Under the pieces are notes generated by a model. That model searched no databases. It had not been told where the DNA came from and worked only from the letters and a program-made list of their open reading frames with translations. A stretch of DNA of 5,954 bases from Clostridia bacterium (lineage in GTDB: Bacteria > Bacillota_A > Clostridia > Christensenellales > Aristaeellaceae). Positions 1-5,936 of the stretch are shown piece by piece (positions within the stretch are counted from its first letter, which is position 1; each line of letters starts with the position of its first letter). A program made the translations under genes and the position numbers. The stretch is from positions 1-5,954 of the forward strand of contig JAFQOY010000204.1 of NCBI GenBank assembly GCA_017412025.1. The letters are read 5' to 3'.

Positions 1-143
1 CCGATATCCACCTGCAGGCTGGCGCTGCCGTCTGGTTTGTCTGTTTATGGACGGTTTGCCTCCCGCTGCCTCATTGCGCCTGCTGCAGTCTGAATATGGA
101 TCATGTCGAAACAGAAATTACCGCATAAAAGCGCAGAATTTGA

Positions 144-172
144 TGTGCATTCGGCGTTGGATATAGTATAAT
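144..172 (+). promoter_or_regulatory. Probable sigma-A promoter of the ZIP transporter gene
   Basis: A perfect -10 hexamer TATAAT lies at 167-172. The -35 element is weak: TGTGCA at 144-149 has the right 17-base spacing but matches the consensus at only three positions, while TTGATG at 140-145 matches better but sits 21 bases away. Transcription would begin near 179, giving a leader of about 125 bases before the ZIP start codon. The -10 box is seen directly; promoter activity is inferred. Confidence 0.5.
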
Positions 173-211
173 GAAAGCATAAGGGGAAGATCAGAAAAGG
201 AGCTGTTTTGC

Positions 212-247
212 ATGCTGCCGGGCGGCGCGTGCCGGCGGAATGGCTGA
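212..247 (+). CDS. Possible 11-codon leader ORF upstream of the ZIP gene
   Basis: An ATG at 212 is preceded by AAAAGGAG (195-202) at a 9-base spacing and opens an 11-codon frame (MLPGGACRRNG) ending in TGA at 245-247. It falls inside the inferred transcript leader and is rich in G+C, with a short GCCGG/CCGGC inverted repeat within it. It is too short to test by composition and resembles no known leader peptide. Chance occurrence is quite likely; the ribosome binding site is the only real support. Confidence 0.2.
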   Translation: MLPGGACRRNG

Positions 248-291
248 TAGATCCCTTCACGGACAGACGTGCAAAAATGAATGACAGAAAC

Positions 292-298
292 AGGAGGT
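292..298 (+). promoter_or_regulatory. Ribosome binding site that sets the ZIP start at 306
   Basis: AGGAGGT at 292-298 lies only one base from the ATG at 300 but seven bases from the in-frame ATG at 306. Only the second spacing is functional, so translation should start at 306, removing two residues (Met-Tyr) from the longest reading frame. Confidence 0.75.
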
Positions 299-305
299 CA
301 TGTAT

Positions 306-1058
306 ATGAATCTTGTGCTGCTTACGGCGCTGGGCGTCGGCGGTGCGACGATATTTGGTTCCTTCATCGGCTTTGCCTTCAAGAGCCTGTCCCACAGGTT
401 TTCGGATATTGTGCTTTCCTTTGCCGCCGGCGTGATGCTTGCCGCCGCTGTGCTGGGATTGATCATGCCGTCCCTTGAGTACGGCGGACAGTACGGCCTG
501 CTCTATACCATCCCCGGCATCTTCGTCGGCGCGCTGTGCCTCAACCTGATTGACAAGATCGTGCCCCATCTGCACAAGCTGGTCGGTCCGGACATTGAGG
601 AGCACCGCAACCACAACCTGAGCAAGGTGCTGCTGTTTGTGACTGCCATCGCCATTCACAACCTGCCCGAGGGCATTGCGGCAGGCGTGGGCTTTGGCTC
701 GGGCAACACGTCCCAGGCGCTGCTGATTGCAGGCGGCATTGCCCTGCAGAACATTCCGGAGGGCATGGTCATCATCGGGCCGATGCTCGCCGCAGGCGTG
801 AGCCCGAAGCGCACGTTTATCTGCGCGATGATCACCGGCCTTGTCGAGGTGCTCGGCACGCTGATCGGTTATCTCGCCGTCAGCGTCGCATCCTCAATTC
901 TCCCGTTCGCCCTCGCGTTTGCCGGCGGCACGATGCTTTACGTCATCAGCGACGAGATGATCCCGGAGACGCATGCGCACGGCAGCGAGCGCGGCGCGAC
1001 GTATGCGCTGCTGGTGGGTTTCTGCATCATGCTGATTTCCGATGTGCTGCTGGGATAA
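306..1058 (+). CDS. ZIP family divalent metal transporter
   Basis: A 250-residue polytopic membrane protein of the ZIP family (ZupT/GufA-like branch), which moves zinc or other divalent cations such as iron or manganese into the cytoplasm. Its length is normal for bacterial ZIPs. About eight hydrophobic segments can be followed, starting at residues 3-25 and ending with the C-terminal segment at about 232-249. The signature metal-site helices are present: HNLPEG at 118-123 (TM4) and QNIPEG at 148-153 (TM5), which carry His118, Asn119, Glu122, Gln148, Asn149 and Glu152 and match the binuclear metal centre of the family. A further acidic helix, DEMIPETHAHG, begins at residue 216. The loop before TM4 (about 88-106) contains several His residues (HLH, EEHRNHN), as is common in ZIPs. 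The start at 306 is chosen from the ribosome binding site. The gene looks monocistronic, with its own -10 box upstream and a terminator 19 bases after the stop. The exact metal cannot be read from sequence, so I give no gene symbol. Confidence 0.93.
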   Translation: MNLVLLTALGVGGATIFGSFIGFAFKSLSHRFSDIVLSFAAGVMLAAAVLGLIMPSLEYGGQYGLLYTIPGIFVGALCLNLIDKIVPHLHKLVGPDIEEHRNHNLSKVLLFVTAIAIHNLPEGIAAGVGFGSGNTSQALLIAGGIALQNIPEGMVIIGPMLAAGVSPKRTFICAMITGLVEVLGTLIGYLAVSVASSILPFALAFAGGTMLYVISDEMIPETHAHGSERGATYALLVGFCIMLISDVLLG

Positions 1059-1076
1059 GCGAAAAGAAGAATAAGC

Positions 1077-1135
1077 AAATCCCATCCGGTTTGCCTGTAC
1101 TGAAACGTGTATCAGTCTGCCGGATGGGATTTTTG
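1077..1135. terminator. Rho-independent terminator, probably shared by convergent genes
   Basis: A perfect 13-base-pair stem pairs AAATCCCATCCGG (1077-1089) with CCGGATGGGATTT (1120-1132), followed on the plus strand by TTTTT at 1131-1135. The 30-base loop contains a second small stem (ACTGA 1099-1103 with TCAGT 1112-1116). It lies between the ZIP stop and the minus-strand stop at 1149. The T-run is good for plus-strand transcripts. On the minus strand the stem is followed by only three T before GCTTATTC, so termination there should be weaker. Confidence 0.85.
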
Positions 1136-1148
1136 ATATTCAGCTCCA

Positions 1149-1640
1149 TTACGTCTCCGGCACCAGATACTCCGCCGAAATATACTTTCCGCCGGTATAC
1201 TGCGCCCAGCGGCTGCCGTCCGCGGCGTAGCGCCATGCGGTCACATGCACGGTGCGGCCCGGCTTAATGAAGCCCGCCGCCGCGCCGCCGGGCGACTTGC
1301 GCACGCGCACGCGCCCATTGGCTTCCACACGGTAGTCGCGGTCTTCAGCGATTTCATAGAATTTGACGGAGACGTAGGCTGTCCGTCCGTCGAACGTCGT
1401 CTTGAAGAATCCGTTTTCAATTTCTGCAGGATCGGCGTGGATGACGTCGCCGTGGTGCATCACGCCCCAGATAGCGGCGGAGGATGACGCCTGATTGCGC
1501 ACGTTGACGTACTGACCGTCCGGCACGATGCAGGTCAGCGTGAGCGCGGATGCGCCTGCCGCTGAAAGAGAGAGCAGAAAGACAAGAAAAAGAAGGGATA
1601 TCAGTCTGTGTCTGGGCACGGCTTGTCCGGTGTATTTCAT
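1149..1640 (-). CDS. Secreted protein with two bacterial SH3-like modules
   Basis: A 163-residue protein with a Sec signal peptide: a positively charged N-terminus (Arg10, His11, Arg12), a hydrophobic core at about 13-26, and a likely signal peptidase I site after ASA (residues 30-32). The mature part consists of two SH3b-like repeats, about 34-98 and 102-161. Each opens with the typical VNVR or VRVR strand (45-48 and 111-114), followed by a Gly-rich turn and a stretch ending in a Tyr-Val or Tyr-Ile pair (YVSVKFY, YISAEYL). Such modules bind cell-wall peptides or glycans and usually accompany a hydrolase domain; here none is attached, so the protein is probably a wall-associated binding or adaptor protein. 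Cys37 is not in a proper lipobox, so it is not called a lipoprotein. AAGGAGGT lies six bases before the ATG (complement of 1647-1654), which supports the start. It is transcribed convergently with the ZIP gene and divergently from the GRE operon, with no evident functional link to either. Confidence 0.85.
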   Translation of the reverse strand: MKYTGQAVPRHRLISLLFLVFLLSLSAAGASALTLTCIVPDGQYVNVRNQASSSAAIWGVMHHGDVIHADPAEIENGFFKTTFDGRTAYVSVKFYEIAEDRDYRVEANGRVRVRKSPGGAAAGFIKPGRTVHVTAWRYAADGSRWAQYTGGKYISAEYLVPET

Positions 1641-1783
1641 GATGGTACCTCCTTGCGCTGCGCGGCGTATTGGTACATCATATTATTCCGGCAGCTGCAA
1701 TATGTGTCGCATGCCCATGGGTTGTTTTGCGGAAAAAACGCTGCTTCTGGCGGATGCGGACGAAATGCTGCGAATGCACCCGA

Positions 1784-1830
1784 AGCCCTTGCAATTCGCC
1801 CTTTTCGGGAGGGCTGATTTATCGTATAAT
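1784..1830 (+). promoter_or_regulatory. Probable promoter of the GRE operon with an overlapping inverted repeat
   Basis: A perfect TATAAT lies at 1825-1830, placing the transcription start near 1837, about 45 bases before the GRE start codon. No good -35 hexamer is present at 17 bases (TTTTCG at 1802-1807), which suggests an activator or a weak promoter. Immediately upstream, AGCCCT (1784-1789) and GCCCT (1798-1802) can each pair with AGGGC(T) at 1810-1815. This inverted-repeat arrangement covers the -35 region and could be an operator. The repeats are seen directly; any regulator is inferred. Confidence 0.5.
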
Positions 1831-1864
1831 GAGGATAGCAATCGTATTGGGTCTGTTCATACGG

Positions 1865-1871
1865 GAAGGAG
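1865..1871 (+). promoter_or_regulatory. Ribosome binding site that sets the GRE start at 1882
   Basis: GAAGGAG at 1865-1871 stands 10 bases before the ATG at 1882. The frame is open from far upstream (1528), but none of the upstream ATG codons has a comparable site. The peptide from 1882 (MNQRMEFLRQ) resembles the natural beginning of glycyl radical enzymes, where a charged helix of the type R-I-x-x-L-R starts the protein. Confidence 0.7.
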
Positions 1872-1881
1872 CGATATCCGG

Positions 1882-3906
1882 ATGAACCAAAGAATGGAAT
1901 TTCTCAGGCAGTTTCAGTGGGAAAAACGGCATCATGCTGCGCGTATCACGCTTGACGCGGACATGCCCCTGCCCTACAGGGACGCATCCCTGCCGGACGC
2001 CATGCGCACGGCGCTGCGTCTGAAGCTTGCCCTTGAGATGGAGACGCCGTATCTGTTTGACGGCGAGATCATCGCCTTCACGCGCACGGCGCCGAATCTG
2101 CCGTTTCTCTTTGACGACGCGCAGTGGAAATCCATATGCGGCGCGCATTTCATCCATGAGATGGGCAATGTCAGCAACCTCTCGCCCGATTATGAGAAGG
2201 TGATCGCCTCGGGTCTGCTGGCTGTGCGCGACAGGCTGGGCGGCAGCACGGAGCACGAGGCGATGCGCATATCCATCGACGCGGTGCTCGGTCTTACTGC
2301 GCGCTATGCGCAGGCCGCGCGGGAGAGCGGAGACGATGCGCTGGCGGACGTGCTTGTGCGCGTGCCGGCATACGGCGCGCGGACGCTGCGCGAGGCGCTG
2401 CAGTCGCTGCGCATCCTGCACTATGCCATGTGGTGCGAGGGTGATTATCACAATACCCTCGGCCGGTTTGACCAGTACATGATGCCCTACCTGCAGTCCG
2501 ATCTCGATGCGGGGAGGGAGACGCAGGAGAGCGCGTTTGATCTCGTTTGCGCTTTTTTCCTCGCCTGCAACCGCGACAGCGATCTGTATCCCGGCATGCA
2601 GCAGGGAGACAACGGGCAGAGCATCGTGCTGGGCGGCATGACGAAGGACGGACGCGACGGCTTTAACCTGCTGTCAAAGATGTGCCTGGAGGCCAGCGCG
2701 CAGCTCAGGCTGATCGACCCGAAGATCAACCTGCGCGTGAACAGAGACACGCCGCTGGAGGTCTACGAGCTGGGCACGCGGCTGACAAAGCTGGGTCTCG
2801 GCTTTCCGCAGTATGAAAACGACGACGTTGCGATCCCCGGCCTGATGGCGCTTGGCTATGAGGAGGAGGACGCGCGCAATTATGCCATGGCGGCCTGCTG
2901 GGAGTTTATCATCCCCGGCAGAGGCATGGAGATTCCCAACATCGGCGCGCTGCCCTTTGCCAACGCGGTGGACGGCGTGATCCGCAGAAGCCTTCCCGCA
3001 TGCGGAAATATGGACGACTTCAAAGCGAAAATCCGGGAAGACATCTTCGCACGCGTTGAAAAAACGCTTTCAGAGCGAAAAAACCTTTACGTGATTCCTT
3101 CGCCCTTCCTCTCGCTCTTCTTTGACGGCTGCGTGGAGCAGGCGCGGGATATTTCCCTCGGCTGCCGCTACAACAACTGGGGGCTGCACGGCACGGGCCT
3201 TGCGGCGGCGGCGGACATGATGGCGGCGGTTGAGCAGGCTGTCTTTGGCGGCGAACTGAGCGCAGAGGCGCTGCTTGACGCGATGGAAAAGAACTTTGAG
3301 GGCTGCAGCGAATTGCGCGCAAGGCTGAAAAACGACTGCCCGAAGATGGGCAACGACGACGACCGGGCGGACGGCATGGCCTGCTGGCTGCTTGATACGT
3401 TTGCCGACGCGGTGAAAGGGCACGTGAACGAGCGCGGCGGCATTGTCCGCGCGGGCACGGGCTCGGCGATGTACTATATCTTCCATGCCAATGAGCTGGG
3501 CGCGACGGCGGACGGACGGGAGGCAGGCGTGCCGCTGCCGGCGAACTATGCGCCCTCGCTGGGCATTCGCCTGTCCGGCCCGGTATCGCTGATCAAGTCG
3601 TTTACCAAGCCGGATCTGTCAAGGGTCATCAACGGCGGGCCGCTGACGATCGAGTTTTCCGACAGCGTCTTTACGCAGGCGGAGTCGATCACCAAGGTCG
3701 CGCAGCTGGTAAGGCTGTTTGTGCTGCGCGGCGGCCATCAGCTGCAGCTCAACACCGTAAACCGCGACCGCCTGCTTGACGCGCAGCGGCATCCGGAGAA
3801 TTACCGCAATCTCATTGTCCGCGTCTGGGGCTGGAGCGGATACTTTGTGGAGCTTGACAAGTGCTATCAGGATCACATCATCAGGCGTGCGGAGCTGAAT
3901 CTATGA
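1882..3906 (+). CDS. Glycyl radical enzyme (PFL-like family), unassigned subclass
   Basis: A 674-residue cytoplasmic glycyl radical enzyme. The PFL-like barrel spans about residues 5-530 and the glycine radical domain about 535-670. Family landmarks in order: GRFDQ (194-198), a nucleophile region with Cys339 in AACWEF (337-342), GCVEQARD (416-423), DGR (544-546), QLNTVNRD (622-629), DAQRHPENY (633-641), and the radical loop RVWGWSGYF (647-655) with Gly650 as the radical site. The C-x-E spacing (Cys339, Glu341) matches the dehydratase, decarboxylase and lyase classes that use Glu as acid/base. It differs from pyruvate formate-lyase, which has Cys-Cys, so the automatic label 'formate acetyltransferase' would be wrong. 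The protein is roughly 100 or more residues shorter than common GREs (about 760-850), and the loss is on the N-terminal side of the Cys: the Cys-to-Gly distance of 311 is normal. Two departures stand out: Trp340 in place of the usual Val, and Trp649/Trp651 flanking the radical Gly. No N-terminal microcompartment-targeting extension is seen. It is followed by its activase (ATGA overlap) and an oxidoreductase. Substrate unknown. Confidence 0.9.
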   Translation: MNQRMEFLRQFQWEKRHHAARITLDADMPLPYRDASLPDAMRTALRLKLALEMETPYLFDGEIIAFTRTAPNLPFLFDDAQWKSICGAHFIHEMGNVSNLSPDYEKVIASGLLAVRDRLGGSTEHEAMRISIDAVLGLTARYAQAARESGDDALADVLVRVPAYGARTLREALQSLRILHYAMWCEGDYHNTLGRFDQYMMPYLQSDLDAGRETQESAFDLVCAFFLACNRDSDLYPGMQQGDNGQSIVLGGMTKDGRDGFNLLSKMCLEASAQLRLIDPKINLRVNRDTPLEVYELGTRLTKLGLGFPQYENDDVAIPGLMALGYEEEDARNYAMAACWEFIIPGRGMEIPNIGALPFANAVDGVIRRSLPACGNMDDFKAKIREDIFARVEKTLSERKNLYVIPSPFLSLFFDGCVEQARDISLGCRYNNWGLHGTGLAAAADMMAAVEQAVFGGELSAEALLDAMEKNFEGCSELRARLKNDCPKMGNDDDRADGMACWLLDTFADAVKGHVNERGGIVRAGTGSAMYYIFHANELGATADGREAGVPLPANYAPSLGIRLSGPVSLIKSFTKPDLSRVINGGPLTIEFSDSVFTQAESITKVAQLVRLFVLRGGHQLQLNTVNRDRLLDAQRHPENYRNLIVRVWGWSGYFVELDKCYQDHIIRRAELNL

Positions 3907-4757
3907 GCGATACGGGCGTCGTGTTTGACATCAAGGAATTTGCCGTCTTTGACGGGCCGGGCATCCGCACGACCGTCTTTATGAAGGGCTGCCCGCTGCG
4001 CTGCCAGTGGTGCCATAATCCGGAGGGGCTGTTCGCTGCGCCGCAGCTGATGGTCAGCCGCGCGGCCTGCACGCAGTGCGGCGCATGCGCGCGCGTGTGC
4101 GAAAACCCGGACGGGTGCACGGCCTGCGGCGCATGTGTGAGCGCCTGCCGCGCGGGTCTTCGCAGGATTGCCGGGGAGAGATGGACGGCGGACGCGCTGG
4201 CTGCGCGGCTGATGAAGGATGCGGACGTATACGCCATGTCCGGCGGCGGCGTCACGTTTTCTGGCGGAGAGCCGCTGATGCAGTGGAGATTTGTGTCTCA
4301 GGTGATCGACAGGCTGCCCGGCGTACACACGGCGATTGAGACCAGCGGCTATGCGCCCGACAATGTGTTTGAGAATGCGATGGCGCGCGTGAATCTTGTG
4401 ATGATGGACTACAAGGTTACGGATGAGGAGGATCATCTGCGCTATACGGGCGTCAGCCGGGAGCGGATTCTCCGCCATGCGCGGATGCTGGCGCAGGGGG
4501 ATACGCCGTTCATCCTGCGCATGCCCATCATTCCGGGCGTCAACGACAATCAGGCGCACTTTGCTGCTGCGGCGGAGCTTGTGCGCGGCGCGAAGGCGCT
4601 TGTGCGCATCGACGTGCTGCCCTACCAGCGCGCAGCAGGCGCAAAATATGAGATGGTTGGCCTGACCTACAGGGCGGACTTTGAGGAGGAACGCCCGCCG
4701 AAGTTCTTTACAGAGGTATTTGATCAGGCCGGAATTCCGTATCAGGTATTCCGGTGA
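3903..4757 (+). CDS. Glycyl radical enzyme activating enzyme (radical SAM)
   Basis: A 284-residue radical SAM protein that should cleave S-adenosylmethionine to generate the glycyl radical on the upstream enzyme. The N-terminus carries the activase signature FDGPGIRTTVF (16-26) and the CX3CX2C cluster motif with Cys30, Cys34 and Cys37 followed by HNPEG. A ferredoxin-like insert follows with two CX2CX2CX3C motifs: Cys56, 59, 62, 66 and Cys72, 75, 78, 82, implying two auxiliary [4Fe-4S] clusters as in GRE activases outside the PFL type. The SAM-binding segment SGGGVTFSGGEP is at 113-124, and MPIIPGVND, the usual C-terminal strand, is at 208-216. The insert is unusually compact: five residues separate the two cluster motifs, and neither fourth Cys is followed by the usual Pro. 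The start at 3903 overlaps the GRE stop as ATGA, which indicates translational coupling; longer in-frame starts lie inside the GRE gene and are rejected. Confidence 0.92.
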   Translation: MSDTGVVFDIKEFAVFDGPGIRTTVFMKGCPLRCQWCHNPEGLFAAPQLMVSRAACTQCGACARVCENPDGCTACGACVSACRAGLRRIAGERWTADALAARLMKDADVYAMSGGGVTFSGGEPLMQWRFVSQVIDRLPGVHTAIETSGYAPDNVFENAMARVNLVMMDYKVTDEEDHLRYTGVSRERILRHARMLAQGDTPFILRMPIIPGVNDNQAHFAAAAELVRGAKALVRIDVLPYQRAAGAKYEMVGLTYRADFEEERPPKFFTEVFDQAGIPYQVFR

Positions 4758-4772
4758 AGAGATGATTGTGAT

Positions 4773-4780
4773 AAGGAGGA
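4773..4780 (+). promoter_or_regulatory. Strong ribosome binding site of the oxidoreductase gene
   Basis: AAGGAGGA at 4773-4780, seven bases before the ATG at 4788, is the strongest site within the operon. It suggests that the third gene is translated independently of the activase across the 30-base gap. Confidence 0.75.
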
Positions 4781-4787
4781 ATATCCG

Positions 4788-5776
4788 ATGACCAATGTTG
4801 CGATTATGGGCTGCGGCAAGATTGCCTATTCCATGGCGAAAACGCTGCGCATGATGCGCGATCAGGGCGAAGCGGTGCGCCTGTATGCGGCGGCTTCGCG
4901 CGATCTGGCGAAGGCCGAGGCCTTTGCCGCATCCGAAGGATTTGAAAAGGCGTACGGCTCCTATGAAGAGCTGGTGCGCGATGACAGCGTGGACCTGGTC
5001 TACATCGCCACGCCGCATTCCCATCACGGCGAGCACATGAAGCTGTGCATCGAGCACGGCAGAGCCGTCCTGTGCGAGAAGGCGTTCACCGCCAATGCGG
5101 CGCAGGCAAAAGAGGCGGTTGCGCTGGCGAAGGAAAAGAACGTGCTGGTGGCCGAGGCGATCTGGACGCGCTATATGCCTTCCAGGAAGATCATTGCCGA
5201 TATCCTCGCGGCGGGCACGCTGGGTGAAATCAAGCTGCTGACGGCCAATCTGCACTACGACATCATCGATATCCGCCGCATTCATGAGCCGGCGCTGGCG
5301 GGCGGCGCGCTGCTGGACGTGGGCGTGTATCCGCTCAACTTTGCCTCGATGTTCTTCGGCAACGACTTTGTCCGCATGGACTCGATCGTGAAGATGATGG
5401 ATACGGGCGTTGACGAGCAGGAGACGTTCAGCCTGTTCTACGCCGACGGACGCGTGGCCAACCTCTCCGCAGGCACGACCTGCCGCAGCGACAGAATCTG
5501 CATGATCAGCGGCAGGATGGCTATCTGACGGTGGACAATGTGAACAATCCGCAGAAGATCACGCTCTACCTGACGAAGGAGGACCATGCGGTTGCGCACG
5601 ACATTCCCGTTCCGCCGCAGCTGACGGGCTATGAGTATCAGGTGCGCGCCTGCATGAAGGCGCTTGAGGAAGGCGCTATCGAGTGCCCGGAAATGCCGCA
5701 CAGCGAGAGCGTCCGCATCATGGAGATCTGCGACGAATTGCGCGCGCAGTGGGGTCTTTGCTATCCGTTCGAATAA
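4788..5776 (+). pseudogene. Gfo/Idh/MocA family oxidoreductase, broken by a frameshift
   Basis: An NAD(P)-dependent dehydrogenase of the Gfo/Idh/MocA family, most like the dihydrodiol dehydrogenase-type branch that acts on sugars, polyols and related diols. The N-terminal Rossmann fold has GCGKIA at 8-13, with ATPHSHH at 74-80. The EK motif of the family is Glu97-Lys98 (as EKAF rather than EKP). EAIWTRYMPS (123-132) and GGALLDVGVYP (172-182) mark the catalytic domain. After Gly242 (codon 5511-5513) the frame runs into TGA at 5526-5528. Reading from GAT at 5516 in the next frame gives a continuation that fits the family exactly (DGYLTVDNVNNP, then GYEYQVRACMKALEEG, ending at TAA 5774-5776). 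One base is missing at about 5514-5516, possibly from a G-run in AGGAT. Repaired, the protein would be about 329 residues, the normal length for the family. As sequenced it yields a 246-residue product lacking the last strands of the C-terminal domain. A sequencing or assembly error is as likely as a real mutation, because the rest of the reading frame shows no decay. Confidence 0.85.
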
Positions 5777-5790
5777 GCGAATATGCAACA

Positions 5791-5816
5791 GCGCCCGGGC
5801 CAGACGACCCGGGGGC
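5791..5816. repeat. Hairpin 1 of the terminal array
   Basis: CCCGGG at 5794-5799 pairs with CCCGGG at 5808-5813 around an 8-base loop. The stem can extend past one G-G mismatch by two more pairs (5791-5792 with 5815-5816). It lies 14 bases after the oxidoreductase stop. There is no T-run, so it is not a standard terminator, though it could protect the 3' end of the operon transcript. Confidence 0.6.
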
Positions 5817-5817
5817 T

Positions 5818-5849
5818 CAGACCGTCAACAAAGTATTGTTGACGGTCTG
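5818..5849. repeat. Hairpin 2: perfect 14-bp inverted repeat
   Basis: CAGACCGTCAACAA (5818-5831) pairs perfectly with TTGTTGACGGTCTG (5836-5849) around the 4-base loop AGTA. No T-run follows. A palindrome this long is far beyond chance and is either an operator-like or REP-like element or part of a folded RNA. Confidence 0.85.
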
Positions 5850-5850
5850 T

Positions 5851-5882
5851 CGCTGCAAGTCTGCTAACGCATACTTGCAGCG
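5851..5882. repeat. Hairpin 3: 10-bp perfect stem with a nested small stem
   Basis: CGCTGCAAGT (5851-5860) pairs perfectly with ACTTGCAGCG (5873-5882). The 12-base loop itself contains TGC (5862-5864) and GCA (5869-5871) closing a TAAC tetraloop after one C-T mismatch. It starts one base after hairpin 2 and has the same overall length (32 bases). No T-run follows. Confidence 0.8.
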
Positions 5883-5890
5883 GATAAAAC

Positions 5891-5930
5891 ATCATTTTCT
5901 TGTACGCTGCGCGTACGGCCAGAAAATGAT
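5891..5930. repeat. Hairpin 4: nested two-part stem
   Basis: ATCATTTTCT (5891-5900) pairs perfectly with AGAAAATGAT (5921-5930). Inside it GTACGC (5902-5907) pairs with GCGTAC (5911-5916) around TGC, leaving an asymmetric internal loop (T on one side, GGCC on the other). Confidence 0.8.
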
Positions 5931-5936
5931 ATAGGA

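Larger units (their letters stand above)
1..305. other. Intergenic/leader region without a recognisable gene
   Basis: All six frames were read by eye. The plus-strand frames run into stops at about 91-93, 159-167 and 120, and none gives a recognisable C-terminus of an upstream protein. The minus frame is open across much of the region, but only as the far end of an antisense shadow of the ZIP gene. What the stretch does hold is a perfect TATAAT at 167-172, a purine-rich segment at 181-202, a very short possible leader ORF (212-247), and the ribosome binding site of the ZIP gene at 292-298. I recognise no riboswitch and no clear metal-repressor operator. Confidence 0.6.
1641..1881. other. Divergent intergenic region between the SH3 gene and the GRE operon
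   Basis: This 241-base stretch carries the ribosome binding site of the minus-strand SH3 gene (complement of 1647-1654) and the promoter and leader of the GRE operon. A possible minus-strand -10 box (TATGAT, complement of about 1675-1680) lacks a good -35. The plus-strand frame is open through the whole stretch, but its content is Cys- and Met-rich without GRE similarity and no ATG in it has a ribosome binding site. I therefore treat it as non-coding. Confidence 0.6.

Noticed and set aside
45..659. A 204-codon open frame on the minus strand overlapping the ZIP gene
   Set aside because: Its content is low in family character, there is no ribosome binding site, and half of it is antisense to a clear membrane transporter.
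1530..1640. Lipoprotein signal peptide in the SH3 protein
   Set aside because: The Cys at residue 37 follows Leu-Thr rather than a small Gly/Ala/Ser residue as the lipobox requires, and an ASA signal peptidase I site sits ahead of it.
1528..1881. N-terminal extension of the GRE by 118 codons in the same open frame
   Set aside because: The extension begins inside the opposite-strand SH3 gene, crosses a TATAAT box, has no ribosome binding sites and does not resemble a GRE N-terminus. A proper site precedes the ATG at 1882.
1882..3906. Pyruvate formate-lyase assignment for the GRE
   Set aside because: PFL has adjacent Cys-Cys in the active site, whereas this enzyme has Cys-Trp-Glu. Its activase also carries a two-cluster insert that PFL activases lack.
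3873..5285. A 470-codon open frame on the minus strand opposite the activase and oxidoreductase
   Set aside because: It is a GC-driven antisense shadow: its Arg/His/Ala-rich translation has no recognisable domain and it faces two genes with clear family motifs.
5505..5545. Programmed frameshifting or stop-codon recoding in the oxidoreductase
   Set aside because: There is no slippery heptamer at the shift. Reading through TGA at 5526 in the same frame meets another TGA at 5541, so selenocysteine or readthrough cannot rescue it.
5818..5849. Hairpin 2 as a rho-independent terminator
   Set aside because: The stem is strong, but the bases after it (TCGCTGCAAG) contain no T-run on the plus strand, and the other side (GAGCCCCCGG on the minus strand) has none either.
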